A stretch of DNA of 7,758 nt from an uncultured Eubacteriales bacterium. Its GTDB lineage: Bacteria > Bacillota > Clostridia > Peptostreptococcales > Anaerovoracaceae. Below, piece after piece: positions 1-5,159 of this stretch (the first letter of the stretch is position 1; each line of letters begins with the position of its first letter). The notes under the pieces are model-generated. The model saw only the letters and a program-made list of their open reading frames with translations. It had not been told where the DNA came from and did not search any database. Made by a program: the position numbers and the translations under genes. The stretch is taken from NCBI GenBank assembly GCA_959021945.1, contig CAUEYG010000057.1, positions 1 to 7,758 on the forward strand. The letters run 5' to 3'.

Positions 1-1
1 C

Positions 2-772
2 GATGAGGAAGGTGATCTATATCGGCTGTTTCATGAGGTCAATTCCTTAGTCTCAATTCTGAATGCCCATGCTGAAAATGAAGGGAGAGGGAAACAATTT
101 TTAAAAGAAACCATATCTGACATCTCCCACCAACTAAAAACACCTCTAGCTGCCCTCAATATCTATCATGGGATTATACAGGAAGAAGGAAGGGACATCC
201 CGGCCATCGCAGAATTTGCATCACTGTCAGAAAAAGAACTGGACCGAATCGAAACCCTTGTTCAGAGTCTATTGAAAATTACAAAGCTGGATGCAGGAAC
301 AATCGTAATGGAAAAGACAATCCAAAACGTATCTGAAATGATGTACGATATTCAAAAGCAATTCGCTTATCGGGCTGAGGAGGAGGAAAAAACCTTTGTC
401 CTTTCCGGGGATCATACCCTCCAATTATTATGCGATGAGAATTGGCTCATGGAAGCCATCAGTAATATGGTAAAAAATGCTTTTGATCATACAAAAAAGG
501 GAGATACCATCCGTCTGCAATGGCGCAAATTTGCTGATATCCTTCAGATTACAGTCAGTGATCATGGCAGCGGGATTCACCCGGAAGACTTACCTTATAT
601 TTTTAAACGATTTTACCGAAGCCGTTTTTCCAAGGACACACAGGGAATCGGACTGGGCCTGCCGCTGGCAAAAATGATTATAGAGGCGCACAGCGGCACG
701 ATTGAGGCAGATAGCCTATTGGGAGGAGGTACGACTTTTACTGTAAATTTTTTAAACCCTACAAAATTGTAG
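2..772 (+). CDS. Sensor histidine kinase, C-terminal part (5' end outside window)
   Basis: The reading frame is open from the window edge and gives 256 residues before TAG at 770-772. It holds the cytoplasmic catalytic half of a two-component sensor kinase. The H-box is DISHQLKTPLAAL with the phospho-accepting His at codon 128-130. The N-box is NMVKNAFDHT (conserved Asn at partial residue 159). The G1 box is DHGSG (187-191), the F-box FKRFYRS (201-207) and the G2 box GIGLGL (215-220). All key residues are present, so this part looks active. Its membrane sensor region, and probably a response regulator gene, lie upstream and are not visible. The kinase is followed 73 bases later by an ABC ATPase and an FtsX-type permease, the order seen in Bce/Van-like modules that sense and resist cell-wall-active peptides. 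The stimulus cannot be read from this fragment. The class is certain; assignment to a BceS-like subgroup is inference from context. Confidence 0.93.
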   Translation, partial: DEEGDLYRLFHEVNSLVSILNAHAENEGRGKQFLKETISDISHQLKTPLAALNIYHGIIQEEGRDIPAIAEFASLSEKELDRIETLVQSLLKITKLDAGTIVMEKTIQNVSEMMYDIQKQFAYRAEEEEKTFVLSGDHTLQLLCDENWLMEAISNMVKNAFDHTKKGDTIRLQWRKFADILQITVSDHGSGIHPEDLPYIFKRFYRSRFSKDTQGIGLGLPLAKMIIEAHSGTIEADSLLGGGTTFTVNFLNPTKL

Positions 773-774
773 GG
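757..774. promoter_or_regulatory. Perfect inverted repeat, BceR-box-like operator candidate
   Basis: CCCTACAA-AA-TTGTAGGG is a perfect 8-bp-arm palindrome that overlaps the stop codon of the histidine kinase. Its core reads TACA-N4-TGTA, close to the TNACA-N4-TGTAA box known for BceR-type response regulators of peptide-sensing ABC modules. It is centred about 40 bases upstream of the extended -10 at 806-811, a sensible position for an activator site of the transporter promoter. A hairpin role in RNA is possible, but no proper U-tract follows, so a terminator is less likely. Binding by the cognate regulator is inference. Confidence 0.5.
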
Positions 775-802
775 CTTGTGTCATTTTGCAGTAGGTTTCT
801 TA

Positions 803-811
803 TGGTACTCT
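803..811 (+). promoter_or_regulatory. Extended -10 of putative ABC transporter promoter
   Basis: TGG-TACTCT forms an extended -10 element (TGn plus hexamer at 806-811), 35 bases before the ATPase start. No good -35 sits 17 bases upstream (ATTTTG at 783-788). That fits a promoter depending on an activator bound at the palindrome at 757-774. The assignment is by motif only. Confidence 0.4.
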
Positions 812-845
812 TTCCCTATCAAAACAGAAAGAGGTGTGAACAAAA

Positions 846-1529
846 ATGGATTTACTAGAGGTTAAACATATTTCCAAAACTTACGGGCAGGGAGAAGCTG
901 CCGTACAGGCTTTGAAAGAAGCCGCCTTCTCTGTGCCCAAAGGTGAATTTGTCGCTGTTGTGGGTGAGTCCGGCTCCGGCAAGAGCACGCTGCTGAATAT
1001 GATCGGCGCCCTGGATACGCCTACCTGTGGCAAAGTATTCATTGATGGAAGAGACCTGTTTTCCATGAAGGAGCGAAACTTAACAATTTTTCGGCGGCGC
1101 AATATTGGTTTTATTTTTCAAAGCTTTAATTTGATTCCGGAGCTGACAGTGGAACAGAATATCCTCTTTCCCGTACTGCTTGACTATCAAAAGCCCAACA
1201 AAAAGTATCTGGAAGAACTGCTGACTGTGCTGAATCTAAAGGAACGCCGAAACCATCTGCCAAGCCAGCTGTCCGGGGGGCAGCAGCAGCGCGTTGCAAT
1301 TGGACGCGCTCTCATTACCCGCCCGGCTTTGGTTCTTGCCGATGAGCCAACAGGAAATCTGGACACACAAAATACCAGCGAGGTAATTGCCCTGCTCAAG
1401 GAAGCTTCCAGAAAGTATGAGCAGACCATTGTAATGATTACCCACAGCAAGAGTATCGCCCAAACTGCAGACCGGATTTTGCAAGTGTCTGATGGAGTTT
1501 TGACCGATTTTGGGAGGTACCGCCAATGA
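846..1529 (+). CDS. ABC transporter ATP-binding protein (MacB/LolD/BceA-like)
   Basis: A complete 227-residue nucleotide-binding subunit that would power the FtsX-type permease encoded next to it. All motifs are intact: Walker A GESGSGKST (residues 40-48), Q-loop Gln92, signature LSGGQ (142-146), Walker B LVLADE (162-167, Asp166 and catalytic Glu167) and switch His200. Length and motif spacing match the MacB/LolD/BceA family, which works with permeases that transmit mechanical motion across the membrane, often to remove or sense antimicrobial peptides. The start ATG has GAGGTG at 831-836 nine bases upstream. Its stop overlaps the permease start in an ATGA arrangement (1526-1529), showing translational coupling. 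With the partner permease interrupted by an amber codon, this ATPase may lack a full-length partner unless read-through occurs or another permease is used. The substrate is not determinable from sequence. Confidence 0.95.
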   Translation: MDLLEVKHISKTYGQGEAAVQALKEAAFSVPKGEFVAVVGESGSGKSTLLNMIGALDTPTCGKVFIDGRDLFSMKERNLTIFRRRNIGFIFQSFNLIPELTVEQNILFPVLLDYQKPNKKYLEELLTVLNLKERRNHLPSQLSGGQQQRVAIGRALITRPALVLADEPTGNLDTQNTSEVIALLKEASRKYEQTIVMITHSKSIAQTADRILQVSDGVLTDFGRYRQ

Positions 1530-2107
1530 AAAGTTATCTTAGCTTGATTCCTATTTCAGCCAGAGTTCACCGGCGGCAAAACCGTATGACGCTGCTCTGT
1601 ATTGTCTTTGCTGTCTTCATGGTAACAGCAGTCTTTAGCATGGCTGAAATGGGAGCCAGAATGGAGCAGGCCAGGCTCATAGAAAAACATGGCAGCTTGT
1701 CCTTTCAGGATTTGTTTGGCAGTGCAATGGGACAATCTTTGCTGCTGGCCGCAGGTATTCTGTTTCTTTTGATTTTACTTGCAGGTGTTTTGATGATCTC
1801 CGGCAGCCTCAACAGCAGCGTGGCCCAAAGAACACAGTTTTTTGGTATGATGCGCTGCATTGGAATGAGCAAGCGGCAGATTGTTCGTTTCGTTCGGCTG
1901 GAAGCCCTCAATTGGTGTAAAACAGCAGTTCCCATTGGCATTTGCCTTGGCATTGCCGTTACATGGGGATTGTGCGCAGCTTTGCGATTCTTCGTTGGCC
2001 AGGAGTTTTCTCAAATTCCTCTTTGGGGGATCAGCGGCATTGGAATTGTCAGCGGCATGATGATCGGTCTTGTTACCGTATTGCTTGCGGCAAGCTCTCC
2101 TGCCTAG
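1526..2107 (+). CDS. ABC permease, N-terminal fragment (first FtsX core)
   Basis: 193 residues would be translated before the amber stop. TM1 is about residues 22-40. Only some 30 residues follow before TM2 (about 71-93), then TM3 (133-156) and TM4 (167-189). The conserved cytoplasmic FtsX coupling segment, with the run FFGMMRCIGMSKRQI, lies between TM2 and TM3. The short link between TM1 and TM2 is odd: two-module FtsX permeases usually carry a large extracytoplasmic domain there. The start is fixed by the four-base overlap with the ATPase gene. Alone, the fragment has only half of the usual transmembrane set and is unlikely to be a functional transporter, though it might insert into the membrane. 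Confidence 0.75.
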   Translation: MKSYLSLIPISARVHRRQNRMTLLCIVFAVFMVTAVFSMAEMGARMEQARLIEKHGSLSFQDLFGSAMGQSLLLAAGILFLLILLAGVLMISGSLNSSVAQRTQFFGMMRCIGMSKRQIVRFVRLEALNWCKTAVPIGICLGIAVTWGLCAALRFFVGQEFSQIPLWGISGIGIVSGMMIGLVTVLLAASSPA

Positions 2108-2179
2108 CGCGCCTCAAAGGTATCTCCCATTGCAGCAGTCTCGGGGAATTGTGAAAACATCAAAATCGCGCAAAGCGCT

Positions 2180-3337
2180 GTGAACACCCGATTCCTTAAA
2201 ATTGAAACAGGCCTTGGCATTCAACATGCTGTTTCCGCAAAGAAAAATCTCATCCTTATGACAGGCTCCTTTGCTCTTAGCATTATCTTATTCTTGAGTT
2301 TTTCTGTACTCGTGGATTTTATAGGATACCTTATGCCGCAATCAGTTGCTACTTCTGACCTTGATATATCAAGCAGAAAAAGCGGAAATACCATAAATGT
2401 CCAGATGGCGAAAACCATAGGCGGTATGAAAGGCGTAAAACAGGTCTATGGCCGCCGAAGCTTCTTTAAAGTTCCTGCCGCACTGAATGGCAACGAGGAT
2501 CCCTCCCATACAGTCGATCTCCTTTCTTTTGATGAGTTTGATCTGGAAGGGTTGGAAAAAGACGGCATGCTAAAACAGGGCAGTGATCTGGATAAAGTCC
2601 GGGGAAACAGCAGCTATGTGCTGGCAACATGGGACCGGAACAGCTCCTGGGAGATTGGGGACAAGGTTTTCATTGGAAACGAAAAATTAGAAATTGCCGG
2701 ATTGCTAAAATATGACCCCTTTAGCGCTGATGGCCTTACAAACGGGAAAATTACCTTAATCACATCCGGTGAAACCTTTATCCGTATAACTGGAGTGACG
2801 GACTACTCCCTTCTTATGGTGCAGCTGACCGGCCATGCATCTGATGCTGATGTGGAGGCGATCCATAATGCTTTAGGAGATAAATACAATTTCAGCGATA
2901 AGCGCGGACAACGAACAGAGGGAATCTATATGGCTTTTGTAACTTGTGTATACGCATTTTTGGCGATTATCACTTTGGTTACCGTATTAAACATTATCAA
3001 CAGCATTTCCATGAGTGTGTCTGCAAGGATAAAACAATACGGCGCCATGCGGGCCGTGGGAATGGACCAACATCAGATGGCCAAAATGATTGCAGCAGAA
3101 GCCTTTACTTACGCAGTCTGGGGCTGCGCTGCAGGCTGTGCAGTTGGATTGCCTTTGAGCAAACTGCTTTATGATTTTCTGATTACCGCCCATTTCAAGT
3201 ATGCAGTTTGGAGCCTGCCTGTTGCTTCCCTAAGCATTATACTCCTATTTGTTGTTTTCGCTGCTATTGCAGCGGCCTATGCTCCCATAAAAAGGATGAG
3301 ACGGATTTCTGTGACTGAAACAATTAACGAACTGTAA
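2180..3337 (+). CDS. ABC permease, C-terminal fragment (second FtsX module)
   Basis: In the same frame as the preceding fragment; the longest re-initiation candidate is GTG at 2180, giving 385 residues. TM5 is about residues 25-48. A large extracytoplasmic MacB-like domain follows (about 52-248), then TM6 (250-272), the coupling segment ISMSVSARIKQYGAMRAVGM, TM7 (308-330) and TM8 (345-368). The C-terminus KRMRRISVTETINEL is typical of the family. No convincing Shine-Dalgarno sequence precedes GTG 2180, so I doubt efficient independent translation; the true coding content most likely continued through 2105-2107. The domain assignment is secure, but whether a separate polypeptide is made is uncertain. 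Confidence 0.7.
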   Translation: MNTRFLKIETGLGIQHAVSAKKNLILMTGSFALSIILFLSFSVLVDFIGYLMPQSVATSDLDISSRKSGNTINVQMAKTIGGMKGVKQVYGRRSFFKVPAALNGNEDPSHTVDLLSFDEFDLEGLEKDGMLKQGSDLDKVRGNSSYVLATWDRNSSWEIGDKVFIGNEKLEIAGLLKYDPFSADGLTNGKITLITSGETFIRITGVTDYSLLMVQLTGHASDADVEAIHNALGDKYNFSDKRGQRTEGIYMAFVTCVYAFLAIITLVTVLNIINSISMSVSARIKQYGAMRAVGMDQHQMAKMIAAEAFTYAVWGCAAGCAVGLPLSKLLYDFLITAHFKYAVWSLPVASLSIILLFVVFAAIAAAYAPIKRMRRISVTETINEL

Positions 3338-3354
3338 TGGAAAACGAGGTGAAG
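3338..3354. repeat. 17-bp direct repeat, copy 1
   Basis: TGGAAAACGAGGTGAAG begins directly after the permease TAA and recurs exactly at 3647-3663. Read from the overlapping TAATG at 3335-3339, it opens an 11-codon frame (MENEVKHFKIV, stop 3370-3372) whose first part matches the hicA tail ENEVK. It may be the remnant of a duplicated hicA end or a recombination junction. Translation of this small frame is unsupported. Confidence 0.8.
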
Positions 3355-3377
3355 CACTTCAAAATTGTATAAAGCTA

Positions 3378-3406
3378 TTGACACCAAATGTGATACCACA
3401 TATACT
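3378..3406 (+). promoter_or_regulatory. hicAB promoter with operator-like palindrome
   Basis: TTGACA (3378-3383), a 17-base spacer and TATACT (3401-3406) make a near-consensus sigma-A promoter 21 bases before hicA. The spacer contains the palindrome ATGTG-ATAC-CACAT (3388-3401), whose right arm reaches the -10. A HicB-type antitoxin bound there would block RNA polymerase, the usual autoregulation of toxin-antitoxin operons. The promoter is strongly supported by sequence; the operator role is inference. Confidence 0.8.
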
Positions 3407-3426
3407 AGAAACAGGAGGAACTGATA

Positions 3427-3684
3427 ATGTCAAAATGGGATAAACTAATAACACGTATATACAATTTGTCGAAAGACCTCCGTTTTAATGAACTGCGTAA
3501 AGTATTAGAAAGTTATGGATATGAGATGAATACTCCGAGACATGGGAGCAGTTACTATACTTTTCGAAAAATAGGGTGTCAACCGATTACAATACCCAAA
3601 CATGAGCCAATTAAGAAAGTCTACGTAGAGATGGTGCGGAAAATTGTGGAAAACGAGGTGAAGAAAAATGAAGACGTTGAGTGA
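3427..3684 (+). CDS. hicA: HicA-family mRNA interferase toxin, possibly inactive
   Basis: 85 residues with the HicA (YcfA-like) pattern: helix 1 with FNELRKVLESYGYEM, a beta hairpin with HGSSYYTFRK, PITIPKHEP, then a C-terminal helix. HicA toxins have a double-stranded-RNA-binding-like fold and cleave mRNA using a conserved His in a G-S-(S)-H context. Here that position appears to be Tyr43 (codon 3553-3555, TAC, one base from CAC His). His39 and His59 remain but are not in the usual catalytic place. The toxin may therefore be weakened or inactive; this rests on remembered family patterns. The start ATG has AGGAGG at 3413-3418, eight bases upstream. The gene overlaps hicB by 17 bases, so translation is coupled, and the toxin-first order is typical for hicAB. 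Confidence 0.9.
   Translation: MSKWDKLITRIYNLSKDLRFNELRKVLESYGYEMNTPRHGSSYYTFRKIGCQPITIPKHEPIKKVYVEMVRKIVENEVKKNEDVE
3647..3663. repeat. 17-bp direct repeat, copy 2
   Basis: Identical to 3338-3354. This copy lies inside the 3' end of hicA and supplies the hicB ribosome binding site (GAGGTG at 3655-3660, seven bases before ATG 3668). The copies start 309 bases apart and bracket the hicAB promoter and most of hicA. Confidence 0.8.
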
Positions 3685-4030
3685 TTATATGGTCATGTCT
3701 TATCGTATGGAGATTGTGGAAGATAAAGAAGAGGGCGGGTTTGTGGTTTCTTATCCTGAGCTTCCGGGATGTATTACTTGTGGCGAAACGATAGAAGCTG
3801 CAGTGGCCAATGCGCTGGATGCAAAAAAGACATGGCTTGAGGCGGCATTAGAAGACGGAGTGAAAATTTATGAGCCCAACAGTCTGGAAGATTATTCTGG
3901 GCAGTTTAAGTTAAGGCTTCCTCGCAGTCTGCATCGATTATTGGCAGAGCATTCACAAAGAGAAGGGATTAGCATGAATCAGTATTGCGTGTATCTTCTT
4001 GCAAAGAATGACGCACTCCATTCAAAATAA
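3668..4030 (+). CDS. hicB: HicB-family antitoxin with ribbon-helix-helix domain
   Basis: 120 residues. The N-terminal HicB-like domain (about 9-70) has the hallmark run GGFVVSYPELPGC followed by GETIEAAVANALDAKKTWLEAAL; in this family it folds like degenerate RNase H and masks HicA. The C-terminal part (about 77-116) has SGQFKLRLPRSLHRLLAEH and EGISMNQYCVYLLA, the pattern of an Arc/MetJ ribbon-helix-helix DNA-binding domain. The protein should neutralise HicA and repress the promoter at 3378-3406. The start is fixed by GAGGTG seven bases upstream and by the 17-base overlap with hicA. No terminator directly follows; the hairpin at 4131-4181 is the first downstream. The antitoxin looks intact even though the toxin carries a suspicious substitution. 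Confidence 0.93.
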   Translation: MKTLSDYMVMSYRMEIVEDKEEGGFVVSYPELPGCITCGETIEAAVANALDAKKTWLEAALEDGVKIYEPNSLEDYSGQFKLRLPRSLHRLLAEHSQREGISMNQYCVYLLAKNDALHSK

Positions 4031-4049
4031 TGGCAGCCCACAAAAAAAC

Positions 4050-4079
4050 TTGACATAAATTCGTATTTTGTGCTATGAT
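4050..4079 (+). promoter_or_regulatory. Strong promoter P1 upstream of hairpin and DUF2798 gene
   Basis: TTGACA (4050-4055), an 18-base spacer and TATGAT (4074-4079) preceded by TGC make a full -35 with an extended -10. Transcription would start near 4086 and run into the hairpin at 4131-4181 before reaching the gene at 4215. It begins 20 bases after hicB ends. Confidence 0.75.
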
Positions 4080-4081
4080 AA

Positions 4082-4110
4082 TTGACAGCAAAATAAATAA
4101 ATGTTTTAAA
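4082..4110 (+). promoter_or_regulatory. Possible tandem promoter P2
   Basis: A second TTGACA (4082-4087) is followed after 17 bases by TTTAAA (4105-4110) with TGT in the extended -10 position. The -10 is weaker than that of P1. Both promoters lie upstream of the hairpin, and no promoter is visible between the hairpin and the gene at 4215. Confidence 0.4.
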
Positions 4111-4130
4111 TGCAAATGGTAGTGAAGATG

Positions 4131-4181
4131 GCAGCTGATGTCATTCGTAGCGAAAGTTAGGAATGATGCAGCTGTTTTTTT
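4131..4181 (+). terminator. Intrinsic terminator or attenuator with GNRA-capped hairpin
   Basis: Outer stem: CAGCTG (4132-4137) pairs with CAGCTG (4169-4174). After one bulged A and two G-U pairs, TCATTC (4141-4146) pairs with GAATGA (4161-4166). A G-G mismatch follows, then TAGC/GTTA closed by a GAAA tetraloop. Seven T residues (4175-4181) follow at once, as in an intrinsic terminator. Because the promoters at 4050-4110 are upstream and the DUF2798 start is only 33 bases downstream, expression of that gene must read through this hairpin. It also ends hicAB transcripts. A 16-codon frame (4110-4160, MQMVVKMAADVIRSES) covers the 5' arm and stops in the tetraloop-side strand, the geometry of a leader peptide, though it lacks a strong ribosome binding site. 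Confidence 0.8.
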
Positions 4182-4214
4182 GTGCCGAAAGCAGAACAAA
4201 AAAAGGAGGATTTT

Positions 4215-4697
4215 ATGCCGCACAATAAGAGAGAAAGTTTGATTTATACGATTATGATGTGTTTTGTAATGGTACTTTGGATGAGCGTATACAACATATC
4301 CCTTCACAGGGGTCAATTAACGATACAGGCTCTTGAGGAAGGCTGGATAGGGTTTCCTCTGGCTTATGTTGTTGCTCTTTGCTGTGATTGGTTTCTCGTA
4401 TCCAAACTGGCAAAGGGATTTGCTTTTCGTTTTCTAATTAAAGAAGAACACCACCCGCTGAGGAAAGCGATCTGCATTTCCACCTGCATGGTTGTCCCTA
4501 TGGTAATTCTCATGTCCTTTTATGGGGCCCTGGAAGTTATTATACGGTCAGGTCAGTGGAACCTGCTCTTTGGGACTTGGATTTCCAACATCCCTGTAAA
4601 TTTTGTTATGGCGCTGCCCTTTCAGCTGTTGATTGCAGGACCTGTGATCCGAAAAGTATTCCGATTGGCTTTCCCTGTAGGAACAGTCCTGGAATAA
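4215..4697 (+). CDS. DUF2798 four-helix membrane protein with internal duplication
   Basis: 160 residues when started at ATG 4215, which has AAGGAGG (4203-4209) five bases upstream. The upstream in-frame GTG at 4182 lies at the base of the terminator T-tract and has no ribosome binding site. Four hydrophobic helices are visible at about 10-28, 44-64, 86-108 and 124-145. The halves resemble each other: WIGFPLAYVVAL in the first aligns with WISNIPVNFVMAL in the second, and each half starts with a hydrophobic helix ending in MSVYN or MSFYG. This matches the duplicated DUF2798 pattern, whose biochemical function is unknown to me. No catalytic or metal-binding motif is obvious. Expression appears to depend on passing the hairpin at 4131-4181. 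The family call is good; the role is unknown. Confidence 0.85.
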   Translation: MPHNKRESLIYTIMMCFVMVLWMSVYNISLHRGQLTIQALEEGWIGFPLAYVVALCCDWFLVSKLAKGFAFRFLIKEEHHPLRKAICISTCMVVPMVILMSFYGALEVIIRSGQWNLLFGTWISNIPVNFVMALPFQLLIAGPVIRKVFRLAFPVGTVLE

Positions 4698-4722
4698 GAA
4701 GAGGGGCGCCTTACTTCAGGTC

Positions 4723-4751
4723 TTGATTTCTTTCGCCGGATGGACTACAAT
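4723..4751 (+). promoter_or_regulatory. Promoter of the CsoR-family regulator gene
   Basis: TTGATT (4723-4728), a 17-base spacer and TACAAT (4746-4751) lie 35 bases before the regulator start. No copy of the ATACCCC-type operator seen upstream of the ATPase gene is present here, so autoregulation is not evident. Confidence 0.65.
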
Positions 4752-4785
4752 ATATCAATACTGCGGATGGTATGGAGGCGATGTT

Positions 4786-5061
4786 ATGAAGCAATGTATG
4801 GATGCGGAAAATTTGCACCGCAGATTAAAAAAAATTATTGGGCAAGTCCAGGCAATTGACCGTATGGTTGATGAAGATGTTCCCTGCGAGGATGTACTTT
4901 CCCAGCTAAACGCTGCAAAGTCCGCCCTGCACAAGTGCGGACAAGTAGTTTTAGAAGGGCATATCAAGCATTGTGTAAAAGACGGGATCGAGCATGGAGA
5001 TGCGGATAAGACCATTGAAGACTTTACCAAAGCCGTGGAACGCTTTGCCAACATGGGATAA
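4786..5061 (+). CDS. csoR: CsoR-family metal-sensing transcriptional repressor
   Basis: 91 residues from ATG 4786, with GGAGG at 4774-4778 seven bases upstream; earlier in-frame starts would add 21 residues unlike the family. The all-helical CsoR/RcnR (DUF156) pattern is clear: LHRRLKKIIGQVQAIDRMV, then VPCEDVLSQLNAAKSAL, then GHIKHC. Cys34, His59 and Cys63 form the Cys, His-x3-Cys triad that binds Cu(I) in CsoR proteins. His at the middle position separates it from persulfide sensors (CstR), which have Cys there. In this family metal binding lowers DNA affinity and derepresses an efflux gene. The obvious target is the ATPase gene downstream, whose promoter has two CsoR-type operators. The regulator is transcribed separately, with its own promoter and a terminator at 5094-5122. 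Extra Cys4 and Cys51 are present. Copper is the likely inducer, but related sensors can respond to other metals. Confidence 0.92.
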   Translation: MKQCMDAENLHRRLKKIIGQVQAIDRMVDEDVPCEDVLSQLNAAKSALHKCGQVVLEGHIKHCVKDGIEHGDADKTIEDFTKAVERFANMG

Positions 5062-5093
5062 CAGATAACAAAAGAAACAAAAGACTTGTTTAG

Positions 5094-5122
5094 CAGCCGA
5101 AATTCGGCTGTTTTTCTTTTTT
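5094..5122 (+). terminator. Intrinsic terminator after csoR
   Basis: CAGCCG (5094-5099), a five-base AAATT loop and CGGCTG (5105-5110) are followed by a T-rich tract with a single C (5111-5122). It ends the csoR transcript immediately before the -35 of the ATPase promoter, so the two genes are separate transcription units. Confidence 0.9.
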
Positions 5123-5124
5123 GT

Positions 5125-5153
5125 TTGACAACCAATACCCCTATAGGTATAAT
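5125..5153 (+). promoter_or_regulatory. Perfect consensus promoter of the metal ATPase gene
   Basis: TTGACA (5125-5130), exactly 17 bases, then TATAAT (5148-5153): both hexamers and the spacing match the sigma-A consensus. Such a strong promoter needs a tight repressor; CsoR-type operator 1 fills the spacer and runs into the -10. Confidence 0.92.
5135..5150. promoter_or_regulatory. CsoR-type operator 1
   Basis: ATACCCCTATAGGTAT is a pseudo-palindrome matching the known CsoR operator style (TACCC, A/T-rich centre, GGTA). It sits within the spacer and overlaps the first three bases of the -10, so a bound repressor would block polymerase. Confidence 0.8.
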
Positions 5154-5159
5154 AAGGGC

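Larger units (their letters stand above)
1526..3337 (+). pseudogene. FtsX-family ABC permease, single frame broken by an amber codon
   Basis: One frame runs from ATG 1526 to TAA 3335-3337 with a single interruption, TAG at 2105-2107. There is no frameshift. The bases after the stop (2108-2179) translate to conserved-looking linker sequence (RASKVSPIAAVSGN and onward) that joins the first FtsX core to the second transmembrane half. The parent protein was therefore one permease of about 603 residues. The mutation falls after SSPA, where a Lys or Gln codon (AAG or CAG) would be one base away from TAG. Other genes here also end in TAG (770-772 and 7632-7634), so TAG is an ordinary stop in this genome. 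The options are a recent nonsense mutation, a sequencing error or amber read-through. The downstream frame looks undecayed, so the event would be recent. Confidence 0.8.

Noticed and set aside
2108..2179. Possibility of a frameshift or separate gene start in the middle of the permease
   Set aside because: Both parts are in the same frame, the intervening codons encode permease-like sequence, and no good ribosome binding site precedes GTG 2180; a single nonsense codon explains it.
4182..4214. Upstream GTG start for the DUF2798 protein
   Set aside because: It lies at the end of the terminator T-tract without a ribosome binding site, while ATG 4215 has a strong one.
3969..4316. 115-codon open frame on the - strand across the hicB end, promoter region and hairpin
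   Set aside because: It runs antisense through hicB, two promoters and a terminator, has no recognisable domain, and looks like a chance frame.
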